Positions 26,860-36,422 of a stretch of DNA of 64,000 nt are shown piece after piece. The stretch spans positions 1 to 64,000 of the forward strand of contig CALEVZ010000011.1 in assembly GCA_937924755.1 (NCBI GenBank). The letters are read 5' to 3'. Each line of letters starts with the position of its first letter. Position 1 is the stretch's first letter. The position numbers were made by a program, and so were the translations under genes. This DNA is from an uncultured bacterium (GTDB lineage: Bacteria > Acidobacteriota > Thermoanaerobaculia > Thermoanaerobaculales > Thermoanaerobaculaceae). The notes beneath the pieces were generated by a model. That model saw only the letters and a list, made by a program, of their open reading frames with translations. It was not told where the DNA came from and made no database searches.

Positions 26860-28232
26860 GCTTAGGCCGGGTTCGTCACCTCCACTTCGTCGGCATCGGC
26901 GGCGCCGGCATGTGCGGCCTCGCCGAGCTGCTGCACGGCGAAGGGCTGGCAGTGTCGGGGTGCGACCTGGCCGCCAACGAGGCCACCCTGCGCCTGCAAG
27001 CTCTCGGCATCCCGGTGGCGCTGGGGCACGACCCCGGCCACCTGGCCCAGGCCCAGGTGGTGGTGGTCTCCTCAGCGGTGGGACAGGACAACGCCGAAGT
27101 TGCCGCCGCCCGGGAACGGGGCATCCCGGTCATCCGTCGCGCGGAAATGCTCGGGGAGATCTCCCGCCTGCGCCGCTGCCTGGCCATCGCCGGCACCCAC
27201 GGCAAGACCACCACCACCTCCCTCACCGGCCTGATCCTCACCGAGGCGGGCCTGGATCCAACCGTAGTGGTGGGTGGGCGGGTGCATTTCCTCGGCGCCC
27301 ATGCCCGCCTCGGCCGCGGCGCCCACTTGGTCTGCGAGGCGGACGAGTTCGACCGCTCCTTTCTGGATCTCCACCCCATCGTGGCGGTGATCACCTGCGT
27401 CGAGGCGGAGCACCTGGACACCTACGGCACCGTGGAGGCGTTGGAGGATGCCTTCGTCACCTTTGCCAACCGCGTTCCCTTCTACGGCGCGGTGATCGCC
27501 AACCTGGACGACCCCGGGGTGCGCCGCCTGTTGCCCCGGCTGCACCGCCGGGTGGTGACCTACGGCTTTTCACCCCAGGCCGACGTGCATGCCCGCGCCG
27601 TCAGCCTGACCCCCGACGGGGGAAGCTGTCAGGTGGTGGCGGGCGGTCGACAGGCCGGCACCCTCACCATCCGCTTGCCAGGCCGGCACATGATCGCCAA
27701 CGCCTTAGCCGCCCTCGCCGTCGCCCTGGAGGTGGAGGTGGATACCGCCGCCGCCCTGGCTGCGCTGGCTACCTTCACCGGCGTGGCCCGCCGCTTCGAG
27801 CGCAAGGGGGAGCGTCGCGGGGTCATCGTGGTGGATGACTACGCCCACCACGCCACCGAGGTGTCGGCCACCCTGCAGGCGGCCCGCCAGGCGTTCCCCA
27901 ACTCCCGGCTGGTGGCGGTCTTTCAGCCGCACCTCTTCAGCCGCACCGCGGCCTTCGCCGCCCAGCTCGGGGAAGCGCTGCTGGGCGCCGAGGCAGCCGT
28001 GGTGCTGCCCATTTACCCGGCGCGGGAGACGCCCATTCCCGGCATTACCGCCGCCCTGGTGGCGGAAGCGGCGCGGCGCTGCGGACATCGACACGTGCTC
28101 CTCGCCGACTCCTTCGACGACGCCATCGCCACCCTCGACGGCCTCCTCCGCGAGGGGGACGTCCTGCTCACCCTGGGGGCGGGCGACGTCGTGCACCTGG
28201 GGGAACGCTGGCTGGCGGAGGTGAAGCCGTGA
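26856..28232 (+). CDS. murC: UDP-MurNAc:L-alanine ligase MurC
   Basis: First amino-acid-adding Mur ligase, 458 residues. HFVGIGGAGMCGLAELL (~10-26) is the typical MurC N-terminus, IAGTHGKTTTTSL the ATP loop, EADEFDRSF the metal site, and VDDYAHHATEV and FQPHLFSRT the C-terminal motifs. In many genomes murB and ddl follow; here ftsQ comes next with overlapping GTGA. A longer frame reading back through murG is not real. Confidence 0.97.
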   Translation: MSLGRVRHLHFVGIGGAGMCGLAELLHGEGLAVSGCDLAANEATLRLQALGIPVALGHDPGHLAQAQVVVVSSAVGQDNAEVAAARERGIPVIRRAEMLGEISRLRRCLAIAGTHGKTTTTSLTGLILTEAGLDPTVVVGGRVHFLGAHARLGRGAHLVCEADEFDRSFLDLHPIVAVITCVEAEHLDTYGTVEALEDAFVTFANRVPFYGAVIANLDDPGVRRLLPRLHRRVVTYGFSPQADVHARAVSLTPDGGSCQVVAGGRQAGTLTIRLPGRHMIANALAALAVALEVEVDTAAALAALATFTGVARRFERKGERRGVIVVDDYAHHATEVSATLQAARQAFPNSRLVAVFQPHLFSRTAAFAAQLGEALLGAEAAVVLPIYPARETPIPGITAALVAEAARRCGHRHVLLADSFDDAIATLDGLLREGDVLLTLGAGDVVHLGERWLAEVKP

Positions 28233-28951
28233 GCGGCCTGATCCGGCGCCGCCCCCGCTGGCACTCGCTCATCCCCCGTCTGACGCTGGCGGTGGGCGCG
28301 GTGGCCCTCACCGGATCGATCGCCGCGGCGCTGCAGGTGCGGCGGGTGCACGTGGAGGGCGTCGGAGCCCCCATCCGTACCCAGGTGGAAGAGGTGCTGG
28401 CGGCCGCCGTTGGCTCGTCCACCCTGACGGTCCGGGCCGAAGAGCTACGCGCCGCCGTGCTCCACCAGGTGCCCTGGGTCGCCGACGCGGCGGTGTCGGT
28501 GTCTTTGGACGGGGTGGTGCACTGCGCCGTCACGCTGCGCCGGCCGATGGCCTTGCTGGTCGACGGCGCGCGATCCCTGTTGGTGGACGACTCCGGGCGT
28601 GTTCTCGGCGAACCGCAAGGCGAGGCTTTTCTCCCCCGTCTGGAGCTGATCGGCTTCGCTGCCCACCCGGAGGAGCGAGCCACACTCCTCGCTGCTTTGC
28701 CGGCGCTGGAAACCGCCTGGGGCGGCGAAGTCCGGCGCGTGGAGCGCCTCGGCCCGCGCGATGTGGCTCTCCAGTTCGTCGAAGGGCCACCGCTGGTCAT
28801 CGCCGATCCCTCCCACCCCGAACGCCTCAAAGAGGGACGTACCGTCTTGACGGCGTGGACGCGGCGCTTCCCGACCGCGGTGCAACGGCTGGACGTACGC
28901 ACACCGGGCCGAGTGGCGGTTGCGCCCGCGACCGACGGGGGGACCTCGTGA
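28229..28951 (+). CDS. ftsQ: Cell division protein FtsQ
   Basis: A 240-residue bitopic protein: short basic cytoplasmic tail, transmembrane helix at ~18-37, then a POTRA domain (VRRVHVEGVGAPIRTQVEEVL, ~38-110) and the FtsQ beta domain (WVADAAVSVSLDGVVHCAVTLRRPMALLV onward). The GTG start overlaps the murC stop. It recruits FtsB/FtsL to the septum. The call combines the POTRA fold with its place between murC and ftsA. Confidence 0.9.
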   Translation: MSGLIRRRPRWHSLIPRLTLAVGAVALTGSIAAALQVRRVHVEGVGAPIRTQVEEVLAAAVGSSTLTVRAEELRAAVLHQVPWVADAAVSVSLDGVVHCAVTLRRPMALLVDGARSLLVDDSGRVLGEPQGEAFLPRLELIGFAAHPEERATLLAALPALETAWGGEVRRVERLGPRDVALQFVEGPPLVIADPSHPERLKEGRTVLTAWTRRFPTAVQRLDVRTPGRVAVAPATDGGTS

Positions 28952-30195
28952 GCCCCGCATCGATTCTGGGCGCCCTGGACGTGGGCAACCGCCGCGTGCT
29001 CGCCTTGATCGCCGAGGTGGACGAGCGAGGTGAGCTGGTCATCCGCGGGGTCGGGGTCGCCGCCAGTGCCGGCATGCGCCACGGGCAGGTGGTACAGCTA
29101 AAGCCGGTGGTTACCGCGATCCGCGCCGCCGTGGAGGAGGCCGAGCTGATGGCCAGGGTGCCCTTGAGCCGCGTCCTGGCCTCGGTCGCCGGTACGTTCA
29201 TCATCGGCAAGTTCACCCGCGCCGCCGTGATGCTGGGGTCCCGAGAGCGGGAGGTGAACCTACGCGACCTCGAGGAGCTGGTGGAGGCGGCCCGCCGCCA
29301 GCCCTCCCCACCGGGACACAGCGTGCTCAACGTCTTGAGCCACGCCTATACCCTGGATGACCAGGAGGGCATCGTCGACCCCCAGGAGATGGTCGGTCGA
29401 CAGCTCTCCATGGATGCCTACGTCCTGATTTGCCAGGACGGACCCCTGCGTACCCTGGAAAAGGCCATCAACGCCGCCGGCCTGGAAGTGGACGAGTTCC
29501 TCTTTTCGCCGGTCCCTGCAGCACTCGCCACCTTGAGTGACGATGAGCGCCGCCTGGGGGGCGTGGTCATCGACGTCGGCCACGGCAACACCACCTTCGC
29601 CGCCGTGGTTGGCGACCGCGTGCTGGCAGCCGGCAGCTTCCCCTTCGGCTCGGCGAAGATCAACGACGACCTCATCCAGCTCTTCCAGACCACCTTCGAT
29701 GGGGCTGAAAAGGCCAAGTGCGAGGCGGCCACCTGTCTTCACACCGAAGTTGATCCGGACGAGACACTGTCGCTGCCTTCGATGCACGGACGCGGCGCCC
29801 AGGTGGTGTCCCGCCGGGAGTTGTGCAAGGTGGTGCGGGCGCGCGTTCAAGAAACGCTGGAGCTGGTGGCCAACGAGATCCTCCGTCAGGTCCCCGAGAG
29901 CACCGCCCTGCGCAACGTCGTGCTGTGCGGCGGCGGCGCCCACCTCGACGGCCTGGTTGCCCTCACCGAAGAGGTCTTCTCCTCGCGCGCCCGGCTCGCC
30001 GACCTGGAAAGGGTCGCCGACGCCACGCATCTCCTCGCGTCATCCGAGCTTCCCCCGGCCTCACCGGCGGTGGCGGTGGGCCTGCTGGCCCACGCCCGTC
30101 GCGCGGCGCTGCCCGATTCACCCCCGCTCGTCCGCCCGCGTCCGGCGCGGGTGGGCTGGCTGCAACGTCTTGCTGCGAAGTTTTCTTTTAGTTAA
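28948..30195 (+). CDS. ftsA: Cell division protein FtsA
   Basis: Actin-like ATPase that tethers FtsZ to the membrane; 415 residues from a GTG overlapping the ftsQ stop. Phosphate-1 motif ILGALDVGNRRVLALIAE at the N-terminus, SHS2/1C domain region around ASVAGTFIIGKFTR, phosphate-2 VVIDVGHGNTTFAAV and the adenosine motif VVLCGGGAHLDGL. The C-terminus ends in an amphipathic, basic-hydrophobic helix (VGWLQRLAAKFSFS), the expected membrane-targeting sequence. ftsZ starts 11 bases after the stop. Confidence 0.96.
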   Translation: MSPASILGALDVGNRRVLALIAEVDERGELVIRGVGVAASAGMRHGQVVQLKPVVTAIRAAVEEAELMARVPLSRVLASVAGTFIIGKFTRAAVMLGSREREVNLRDLEELVEAARRQPSPPGHSVLNVLSHAYTLDDQEGIVDPQEMVGRQLSMDAYVLICQDGPLRTLEKAINAAGLEVDEFLFSPVPAALATLSDDERRLGGVVIDVGHGNTTFAAVVGDRVLAAGSFPFGSAKINDDLIQLFQTTFDGAEKAKCEAATCLHTEVDPDETLSLPSMHGRGAQVVSRRELCKVVRARVQETLELVANEILRQVPESTALRNVVLCGGGAHLDGLVALTEEVFSSRARLADLERVADATHLLASSELPPASPAVAVGLLAHARRAALPDSPPLVRPRPARVGWLQRLAAKFSFS

Positions 30196-30206
30196 GGAGG
30201 TGGCTG

Positions 30207-31397
30207 ATGATCACGTTCGACGATCCGAAAGGCGACGCGCCTTCCCTCATCACCATGGCCGAGGACAGCTCCCCCGCCACCATCAAGGTGGTCGGCGTCG
30301 GCGGCGCTGGCTGCAACGCCATCAACCGCATGATCCAGGCGGGGGTGAAGGGCGTGGAGTTCATCGCCGTCAACACCGACGGGCAGTCGCTGCGGGAGTC
30401 TCGCGCCGGCACGCGGTTGCAACTCATCACACCTAACGGGCGCGGCAAGGCGCTGGGAGCGGGGTGCGACCCCGACGTCGGGCACAAGGCGGCGCTGGAC
30501 AAGACCGAGGAGATCTTCGAGTGCCTGCAAGGCGCCGACATGGTCTTCATCGCCGCTGGCATGGGCGGTGGCACCGGAACCGGCGCCGCTCCCGTCGTCG
30601 GCGCCCTGGCTCGCGAGGCCGGCGCCCTCACCGTCGCCGTGGTTACCAGGCCCTTCGCCTTCGAGGGAGCGCGCAAGGCGCGCATCGCCGACAAGGGGAT
30701 CGAAGAGCTGCGCAAGAGCGTGGATACCCTCATCACCGTCCCCAACTCCCGCCTGCTGCAGATGGTGGGCCCGCAGGTCACCATCGAGGAGGCGTTCTTC
30801 ATGGCCGATGAGGTGCTGCGCCACGGTGTGCAGGGGATTTCCGACATCATCAACGAGATCGGCGTCATCAACCCGGATTTCGCCGACGTCGAAACGGTCA
30901 TGCGCGGCGGCGGCATGGCGCTGATGGGCATAGGCGTCGCTTCGGGTGAGCACCGGGCGGTGGAAGCGGCGCAGCAGGCGTTTACCTCGCCGCTGCTCGA
31001 AGAAACTTCCCTGGAGGGAGCCCAACGCGTCCTGCTCAACTTCGTCGGCGGCCCCGACAGCACCCTGGCCGAGATCAACGATGCCGCCGAGCTAATCGCC
31101 CAGCGCTGTGCCCCCGACTGCCTGTTCATCTTCGGCTATGGCCAGCGGCCGGAAATGCAGGGGCGCATCCAGGTCACCGTGGTAGCCACCGGCTTCGGGG
31201 AAACCGCGGTGGAGCGCCCTGCGGTCCGTCCCGCGGAACGGGTGCAAGCGGTCATCCGGGAGGCGTCGACCACCCCGGCCCCCACCAGTCCGCCCAACCC
31301 TTACCTCCCCGGCGAGTTGCCCCCCGACTACGGGGTGAACGTGGGGAACCTGGCCGAGTTCGACATCCCCACGTATTTGCGCCGGCAGCTCGATTAG
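30207..31397 (+). CDS. ftsZ: Cell division GTPase FtsZ
   Basis: Tubulin-like GTPase forming the Z ring, 396 residues. The ATG has an excellent AAGGAGGTG upstream, suggesting higher translation than the rest of the operon. GVGGAGCNAINRM, the signature GGGTGTGAAPV and the T7-loop NPDFADVETVM are intact. The linker (~345-378) is Pro-rich and the C-terminal peptide reads FDIPTYLRRQLD, the docking site for FtsA and other partners. Last gene of the dcw cluster; an intrinsic terminator lies ~115 bases downstream. Confidence 0.98.
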   Translation: MITFDDPKGDAPSLITMAEDSSPATIKVVGVGGAGCNAINRMIQAGVKGVEFIAVNTDGQSLRESRAGTRLQLITPNGRGKALGAGCDPDVGHKAALDKTEEIFECLQGADMVFIAAGMGGGTGTGAAPVVGALAREAGALTVAVVTRPFAFEGARKARIADKGIEELRKSVDTLITVPNSRLLQMVGPQVTIEEAFFMADEVLRHGVQGISDIINEIGVINPDFADVETVMRGGGMALMGIGVASGEHRAVEAAQQAFTSPLLEETSLEGAQRVLLNFVGGPDSTLAEINDAAELIAQRCAPDCLFIFGYGQRPEMQGRIQVTVVATGFGETAVERPAVRPAERVQAVIREASTTPAPTSPPNPYLPGELPPDYGVNVGNLAEFDIPTYLRRQLD

Positions 31398-31510
31398 CAA
31401 GGACAGCACGAGCATGAGCTCAGGGCAAGGCATTTAGGACCTACCAGGGGCGGCGCGGCGCATAACCAAAGGCCACCTCCCGTCGCGCGCCGCCCCCTCC
31501 TCCTCGACCA

Positions 31511-31538
31511 GCCCGCCTGTACGGCGGGCCTTTTTTTT
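31511..31538 (+). terminator. Rho-independent terminator after ftsZ
   Basis: Perfect 7-bp stem GCCCGCC/GGCGGGC (31511-31517, 31523-31529), 5-base loop, then eight T residues at 31531-31538. It ends the dcw transcript. Confidence 0.9.
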
Positions 31539-31782
31539 CTCATTCTGCTCGGGGGCCTTCGCCGGCCCGCCACCCCCACCTCCGCCGTACCCCCCCGCGC
31601 CCCCTTCGGCGCGCCGGCAAAGCCGCACGCGCCTCGCCTCTCGCCCCCAGCACACCCCGCCTATACTTCCTCCTGGCCCCCGCTTCTTTCTGGGATCGCG
31701 GGTCTCTGGCACGCCCGGACGAACGGTACGACTGCCCGAGGCAGGACCGGTATACGTGGCCCTGACCGTGTCCTTGTCCCTA

Positions 31783-31858
31783 CCGCTGGGTGCGCGGGCC
31801 TCTGGATCGCCCTCACGGTCGGTATGCTTTGCCCCGGCCGGAACGGTGCCCGTTTCCG
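31783..31858 (+). repeat. Dispersed palindromic repeat, copy A
   Basis: About 76 bases nearly the same as the reverse complement of 60877-60952. Shared landmarks are CCGCTGGGTGCGCGGGCCTC, ACGGTCGG-ATGCTTTGCCCC (one base differs) and GTGCCCGTTTCCG. In copy B the middle forms a 7-bp hairpin GCGGGCC/GGCCCGC; here that hairpin is partly eroded. It is followed by a GTG-rich, roughly hexameric tract also seen beside copy B. Intergenic in both places, so it looks like a REP-type element. Confidence 0.75.
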
Positions 31859-32025
31859 TGTCGGTGTCCGTGGCCGTGCCCGCGGCTGCCGCCCGTGGCC
31901 GGAGCCGTGACCGTTTCGATGTCCGGTGTGGGTGCCTCCCGGGCGGCGCGGTTTGGGGGTGTTCGGCAAATTGGACAGGAATTCGCCTTGCCGGACAGTT
32001 GCTCCCGTGACAACGCCCATAAGGC

Positions 32026-32054
32026 TTTACAGAACGGCACGGAGCTTGCATAAT
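32026..32054 (+). promoter_or_regulatory. Sigma-70-type promoter for the TonB receptor gene
   Basis: TTTACA at 32026-32031 and CATAAT at 32049-32054, each five of six consensus, with an ideal 17-base spacer. The predicted transcript would have a ~120-base leader before the ATG at 32181. Confidence 0.65.
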
Positions 32055-32180
32055 CACGCGCTGCGGGAGGGTAAAATGCCCGACGCGAGGAGGTGGCAAG
32101 GAAGCTGGAAATAACCACAAGTCTTCGGTCATCAACCGTATCCGCGAGGATCCTGACGACTCTCAGAAGGAGGAAAAGGC

Positions 32181-35105
32181 ATGAAGAAATTCGGAATTCT
32201 GTTCGTGGCTATGGCGCTGGTGGCGCTGCCCGCCCTGGCCCAGATGCCCACCGCCACAGCGAGCGGTCGTGTGGTGGACACCCAGGGCCAGCCCCTGCCC
32301 GGCGTCACCGTCACCGCCCGCTCGCCGTTCCTGCAGGGCGATCGCACCACCGTGACCTCGGCCAACGGCGACTTCATCTTCCCGTTCCTGCCCCCTGGGG
32401 ACTACACCATCACCTTCGAGCTGGCTGGCTTCCAATCGGTGGAGGCTTCGGTGCGACTTTCCGCCGGGCAGACCCAGCGCGTCGACGTCCAGATGCCGCT
32501 CGCCACCCTGGCCGAGGAAATCGTCGTGACCGGCCGGTACGAGACCATCTCGGCGGCGACTCAAGTGGCCACCACCTTTGAAAAAGATCTGATTGAAAAG
32601 CTCCCGGTGGCGCGGACCATTGCGGCGGCGGCGCTGCTCTCCCCCGGCGTGACCAACACCGGGCCCAACGGCAACATCACCATGCAGGGCGCGCTTTCCT
32701 ACGAGAACCTGTGGCTGGTCAACGGGGTGGTCGTCAATGAGAACCTGCGCGGCCAGGCGCTGCCGCTGTTCATCGAAGACGCCATCCAGGAGACTACGGT
32801 GGCCACTGCCGGGGTCTCCGCCGAGTACGGCCGCTTCGCCGGTGGCGTCGTCACCGCCCTCACCAAGTCCGGCGGCAACGAGTTCTCCGGTTCCTTGCGT
32901 GCTTCCCTTACCAACCAGAAGTGGGAGGAGAAGACCCCCCTGACCGTGGCGCTGGCCGACGACATCAACACCATCTACGAGGCCACCCTGGGCGGCCGTA
33001 TCCTGCGCGACCGTCTGTGGTTCTTCCTCGCCGGCCGCGACCGGGTCACTGAGAACACCAGCCAGACCGCCATCACTCGCATCCCCTACCCGGTCAAGGA
33101 TGAGGAGACGCGCTACGAGGGCAAGCTGACCTTTGCCATTACCCCCGAGCACCGCGTGGTGGGGTCCTACATCGAGCGCACCACCGACCAGATCAACAAC
33201 TCTTTCGGGAGCATCATGGACACGGCCAGCCTGTACGACCGTTCCATGCCCGAGAAGCTGATCTCCGCCAACTACTCTGGCGCCTTCTCTCCCAACCTCT
33301 TCGGCGAACTGCAGTACTCCAAGCGTGAGTTCGCCTTCGTCGGCTCCGGCTCGCGCTTCCGGGATCCCATCTACGGCACCTTGCTCGTGGATGTTTCCAC
33401 CGGGCGGCGTTTCTGGAGCCCGACCTTCTGCGGTGTCTGCACCCCCGAGGAGCGCAACAACGAAAACATCCTGGGCAAGCTGACCTACTTCCTCTCCACT
33501 GCCAGCATGGGCTCCCACGACATCGTCGCCGGCTTCGACACCTTCAACGATATCCGTTCGGCCAACAACCACCAGTCCGGCTCCGACTTCCGCATCTATC
33601 TGACGAGCGTCGTGATCGGCGACAAGGTTTACGCTCGACTGGTGCCCAACAGCTCCTATTTGATGTGGAACCCCATCTTGAAGCCCACCAAGGGCTCCGA
33701 CTTCAAGACCAACTCCTTCTTCCTCAACGACCGCTGGCGGTTGAACAACAACTTCTCGTTCAATATCGGCGTGCGCTACGACAAGAACGACGGCTCCGAC
33801 CAAGAAGGCAAGAAGGTCGTCAAGGACGACAAGATCTCCCCGCGCCTGGGCGTTTCCTGGGACCCCAAGGCCAACGGCGATCTCATCGTCAACGCCTCCT
33901 ACGCCAAGTACGTCATGGCGATCGCCAACAACCAGGCGGACGCCTCGTCGGCGGCGGGCAACCCGGCCACCTACACCTGGTGGTACACGGGCAACCCGAT
34001 CAACGCCGGCTGCTCCCCCGCCACCCCCTCCGCCTGTCTGCCCACCGAGCAGGTGCTGCAGCTCTTCTGGCAGTGGTTCAACTCCATCGGTGGCACCAAC
34101 AACACCAACTACCGCTCCAACCCCTCCATCCCGGGCGGCAGCGTGCTGATTTCCGAGACGCTGAAGTCCCCTGACGTGGACGAGTTGGTCATCGGCGTCA
34201 CCAAGCGTATCGGAAACCGTGGCCTGGTGCGGGCCGACTACATCCGCCGTGAGTTCGGCGACTTCTACGCCGAGAAGCGCGACACCACCACCGGCAGCGT
34301 CCTGCTGCCCAACGGCATCAGCCGCGCCGATTTGGGCATCGTGGTCAACGAAAACTCCATCCTCGAGCGCAAATACAACGGCTTCCAGGTGCAGGGCCAG
34401 TACCGCCTGGACCGCTGGCTGTTCGGCGGCAACTACACCTGGTCCAAAGCTGAGGGCAACTGGGACGGCGAGACCGGCCCCAACGGTCCGATCCGCTCCG
34501 GCGTGCTCTCCTACCCCGAGTACTTCAACGTGGCGTGGGCACTCAATTACGGCCCGCTGGCCATCGACCAGCGCCACCGCGCCCGCCTGTGGGCCTCCTG
34601 GGACATCATCGACACTCGCCACCACGACTTCAACGTCACCCTGCTGCACCAGTTCTACTCCGGCACCTCCTACGGTTCGGTGGGGACCATCTCGCTGATC
34701 AACCGCAACGTGTCCCCCAACGTGCCGTACGTGCCCAACACCTACGGTTACATCAACCCACCCACCACCACCACCTACTGGTTCGAGGGGCGCGACACTT
34801 ACAAGACCGACGACATCCACCGCACCGACCTGGCCCTCAACTACTCCTTCAAGTTCGGCCGCTCCTACGAGCTCTTCGTCCAACCCGAGGTGCTCAACGT
34901 GTTCAACCGTCGGGGCGTCGAGGCGGTGGACACGACCATCGAGACCCGCGCTCAGACCACGGCCCTCAGATCCTTCGACCCGTTCACCGAGACGCCGGTG
35001 GAAGGCGTGCACTGGCGCAAGGGTGCCAACTTCGGCAAGCCCACCGTGCCCGGCTCGTACCAGACGCCTCGCCTCTTCCGGGTGTCCCTGGGCTTCCGCT
35101 TCTAA
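32181..35105 (+). CDS. TonB-dependent outer-membrane receptor with carboxypeptidase-regulatory domain
   Basis: A 974-residue outer-membrane receptor of the Oar/CarboxypepD_reg type common in Acidobacteriota. The ATG is preceded by AGAAGGAGG. Signal peptide 1-20 (cut at ALAQ), a beta-sandwich carboxypeptidase-regulatory domain at ~27-105 (GRVVDTQGQPLPGVTV, PPGDYTITFELAGFQ), a plug domain at ~115-230 (EEIVVTGRYETIS) and a large beta-barrel ending in an aromatic residue (FRVSLGFRF), the outer-membrane insertion signal. Ligand unknown; such receptors import carbohydrates, peptides or metal chelates. It stands alone between a promoter and a terminator, suggesting independent, possibly strong expression. 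The pseudokinase-TonB protein at 5855 is a conceivable energy partner (inference). Confidence 0.93.
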   Translation: MKKFGILFVAMALVALPALAQMPTATASGRVVDTQGQPLPGVTVTARSPFLQGDRTTVTSANGDFIFPFLPPGDYTITFELAGFQSVEASVRLSAGQTQRVDVQMPLATLAEEIVVTGRYETISAATQVATTFEKDLIEKLPVARTIAAAALLSPGVTNTGPNGNITMQGALSYENLWLVNGVVVNENLRGQALPLFIEDAIQETTVATAGVSAEYGRFAGGVVTALTKSGGNEFSGSLRASLTNQKWEEKTPLTVALADDINTIYEATLGGRILRDRLWFFLAGRDRVTENTSQTAITRIPYPVKDEETRYEGKLTFAITPEHRVVGSYIERTTDQINNSFGSIMDTASLYDRSMPEKLISANYSGAFSPNLFGELQYSKREFAFVGSGSRFRDPIYGTLLVDVSTGRRFWSPTFCGVCTPEERNNENILGKLTYFLSTASMGSHDIVAGFDTFNDIRSANNHQSGSDFRIYLTSVVIGDKVYARLVPNSSYLMWNPILKPTKGSDFKTNSFFLNDRWRLNNNFSFNIGVRYDKNDGSDQEGKKVVKDDKISPRLGVSWDPKANGDLIVNASYAKYVMAIANNQADASSAAGNPATYTWWYTGNPINAGCSPATPSACLPTEQVLQLFWQWFNSIGGTNNTNYRSNPSIPGGSVLISETLKSPDVDELVIGVTKRIGNRGLVRADYIRREFGDFYAEKRDTTTGSVLLPNGISRADLGIVVNENSILERKYNGFQVQGQYRLDRWLFGGNYTWSKAEGNWDGETGPNGPIRSGVLSYPEYFNVAWALNYGPLAIDQRHRARLWASWDIIDTRHHDFNVTLLHQFYSGTSYGSVGTISLINRNVSPNVPYVPNTYGYINPPTTTTYWFEGRDTYKTDDIHRTDLALNYSFKFGRSYELFVQPEVLNVFNRRGVEAVDTTIETRAQTTALRSFDPFTETPVEGVHWRKGANFGKPTVPGSYQTPRLFRVSLGFRF

Positions 35106-35122
35106 TCGAGCTGATTCTGGCA

Positions 35123-35158
35123 ACGACGCCCCGGCCTCGTGCCGGGGCGTCGTGCTTT
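35123..35158 (+). terminator. Hairpin terminator after the TonB receptor
   Basis: A perfect 13-bp stem, 35123-35135 (ACGACGCCCCGGC) against 35141-35153, with a 5-base loop CTCGT and a short CTTT tail. It sits between convergent genes and may serve both strands. Confidence 0.75.
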
Positions 35159-35193
35159 CCAGGGGGGTGGTGGCTCGCCGGCGTGGGAATGTT

Positions 35194-36378
35194 CTACCAA
35201 TCCACGTATCCGGCTGCGGTGCGGATCTGCACGCCGGGGCGGGTGGCGCGCACCTGGATGCGGCGAAAGCGGCCGTCGCCGTGCCGCGAGGGCGGGTAGT
35301 AGCCGAGCACGTACTGGTCGCGGAGCTCGCGCAGCAGCTCCGCAAAACCCTCGGTGATGGCCCCGGCCGTCCCCGCCGGGATCACCCGCCCCCCGGAGAG
35401 GGCCACTGCCTCAGCCAGTAACCGCCGCTCCTCCTGGTGCTCCGCCGCGGTGCGCCAGGGGGAGCGCACGGTGGCCCCATCCCGCGCCCGCAACGCCTCC
35501 AGGTTGAACCAGTACAGCTGGGCGCGGGAACGCTGGAGCGCCGGCAGCACCTGGCGCATGCGCAGCACCGAGTGGGAGTCCACGCCATCGGAGAGCAGCA
35601 CCACCACCCGCCGCCCCTGGCGCCGCTTGAGCGGCACCAATGCCAGCCGCAGAGCGTCGTTGAGGGCGGTGCCGCCTCCCGCCCCGACATCCGAAAGCGC
35701 CGCCCGCAGCACCTCGGGAAACGTGGAAAACGGCGTCACAGTTCGGATTTCCTCGGCGAATACCACCGCTCGCGCCTCGTCCAGAGGGCGCATGCCGGCG
35801 GCGAAGGCGTGTACCCCGGTGCGTGCCGCGGCGAGCTTTTCCCCACTCATGGAGAGGCTGGCGTCCATCAACACGACCGCGGTGAAGGGCACCTCGCCCT
35901 GGGCAAAGGTGACGATAATCTGGCGCCGCCCATCCTCGCTCAGTTCCACCTCCTCTCGTCGCAGGTCCAGGATACGTTTTCCCCCTTCCGTGGCGGTGAG
36001 GTAGACCTGCTGCAGGGTCACCGTCACCTCGTCGTGGACGGCGAACCGGCCGGTGCGCACCTGCGCGTGCCACCGCTCGCCATTGGCGGAGGAGGCCACC
36101 ACGGCTATGTCGTGTTCCAGGTTGTCCCCCCCGAGGTCGACGGCCAGCCGCCAGGGTGGCCTCACCACCTCCCCCACCCGGCGGTCGTTCACCAGGAACT
36201 CCACCCTGACGATTTCGGCTCCCGCGACCTCGGCGTGCACCTCCACCACCCCGTGCACCACCTCCCCGGGGCGAGGGGAGAGTATGCGCACCTCTGCCGC
36301 CATGGTCGGCAGCGCGCCCACCATCAGCGCTACACCGAAAGCCCGCGGGCATAGCCGAGCAAAACCGCGAATGAGCAT
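35194..36378 (-). CDS. Secreted VWFA-domain protein (acidobacterial type)
   Basis: A 394-residue exported protein from the ATG at 36378, which opens a good signal peptide (cut near TMAAEV). A GTG at 36420 with GGGGGAG upstream is a serious alternative, adding 14 residues. Residues ~25-110 resemble an immunoglobulin-like domain. A von Willebrand A domain covers ~150-330, with the MIDAS-like DASLSMSG and LLSDGVDSHS, and the tail ends in the family's YVLGYYPP motif and RIQVRATRPGVQIRTAAGYV. It is third in an operon with a TPR protein and a second VWFA protein. Probably a protein-protein interaction module in the periplasm or outside; no enzyme activity is suggested. Confidence 0.85.
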   Translation of the reverse strand: MLIRGFARLCPRAFGVALMVGALPTMAAEVRILSPRPGEVVHGVVEVHAEVAGAEIVRVEFLVNDRRVGEVVRPPWRLAVDLGGDNLEHDIAVVASSANGERWHAQVRTGRFAVHDEVTVTLQQVYLTATEGGKRILDLRREEVELSEDGRRQIIVTFAQGEVPFTAVVLMDASLSMSGEKLAAARTGVHAFAAGMRPLDEARAVVFAEEIRTVTPFSTFPEVLRAALSDVGAGGGTALNDALRLALVPLKRRQGRRVVVLLSDGVDSHSVLRMRQVLPALQRSRAQLYWFNLEALRARDGATVRSPWRTAAEHQEERRLLAEAVALSGGRVIPAGTAGAITEGFAELLRELRDQYVLGYYPPSRHGDGRFRRIQVRATRPGVQIRTAAGYVDW

Positions 36379-36422
36379 GACCGAACCGCGGTCACAGCAG
36401 CGGGCTGCGCGACTTTCCACGC

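Larger units (their letters stand above)
31398..32180. other. Intergenic region with terminator, dispersed repeat and promoter
   Basis: A 780-base gap. In order it holds the dcw terminator (31511-31538), C-rich low-complexity sequence, one copy of a palindromic dispersed repeat (31783-31858) followed by a GTG-rich hexamer-like tract (to ~31895), and the promoter of the TonB receptor (32026-32054). I see no gene; open frames here are repeat-driven. Confidence 0.6.

Noticed and set aside
31434-32135. Open frames over the repeat between ftsZ and the TonB receptor
   Set aside because: Their Val/Ser or Thr/Asp repeats come from the GTG-rich tract; no ribosome site or domain.
32163-35345. 1060-codon minus-strand open frame
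   Set aside because: Antisense to the TonB receptor, which has a signal peptide, domains, ribosome site and promoter; the antisense product has none.
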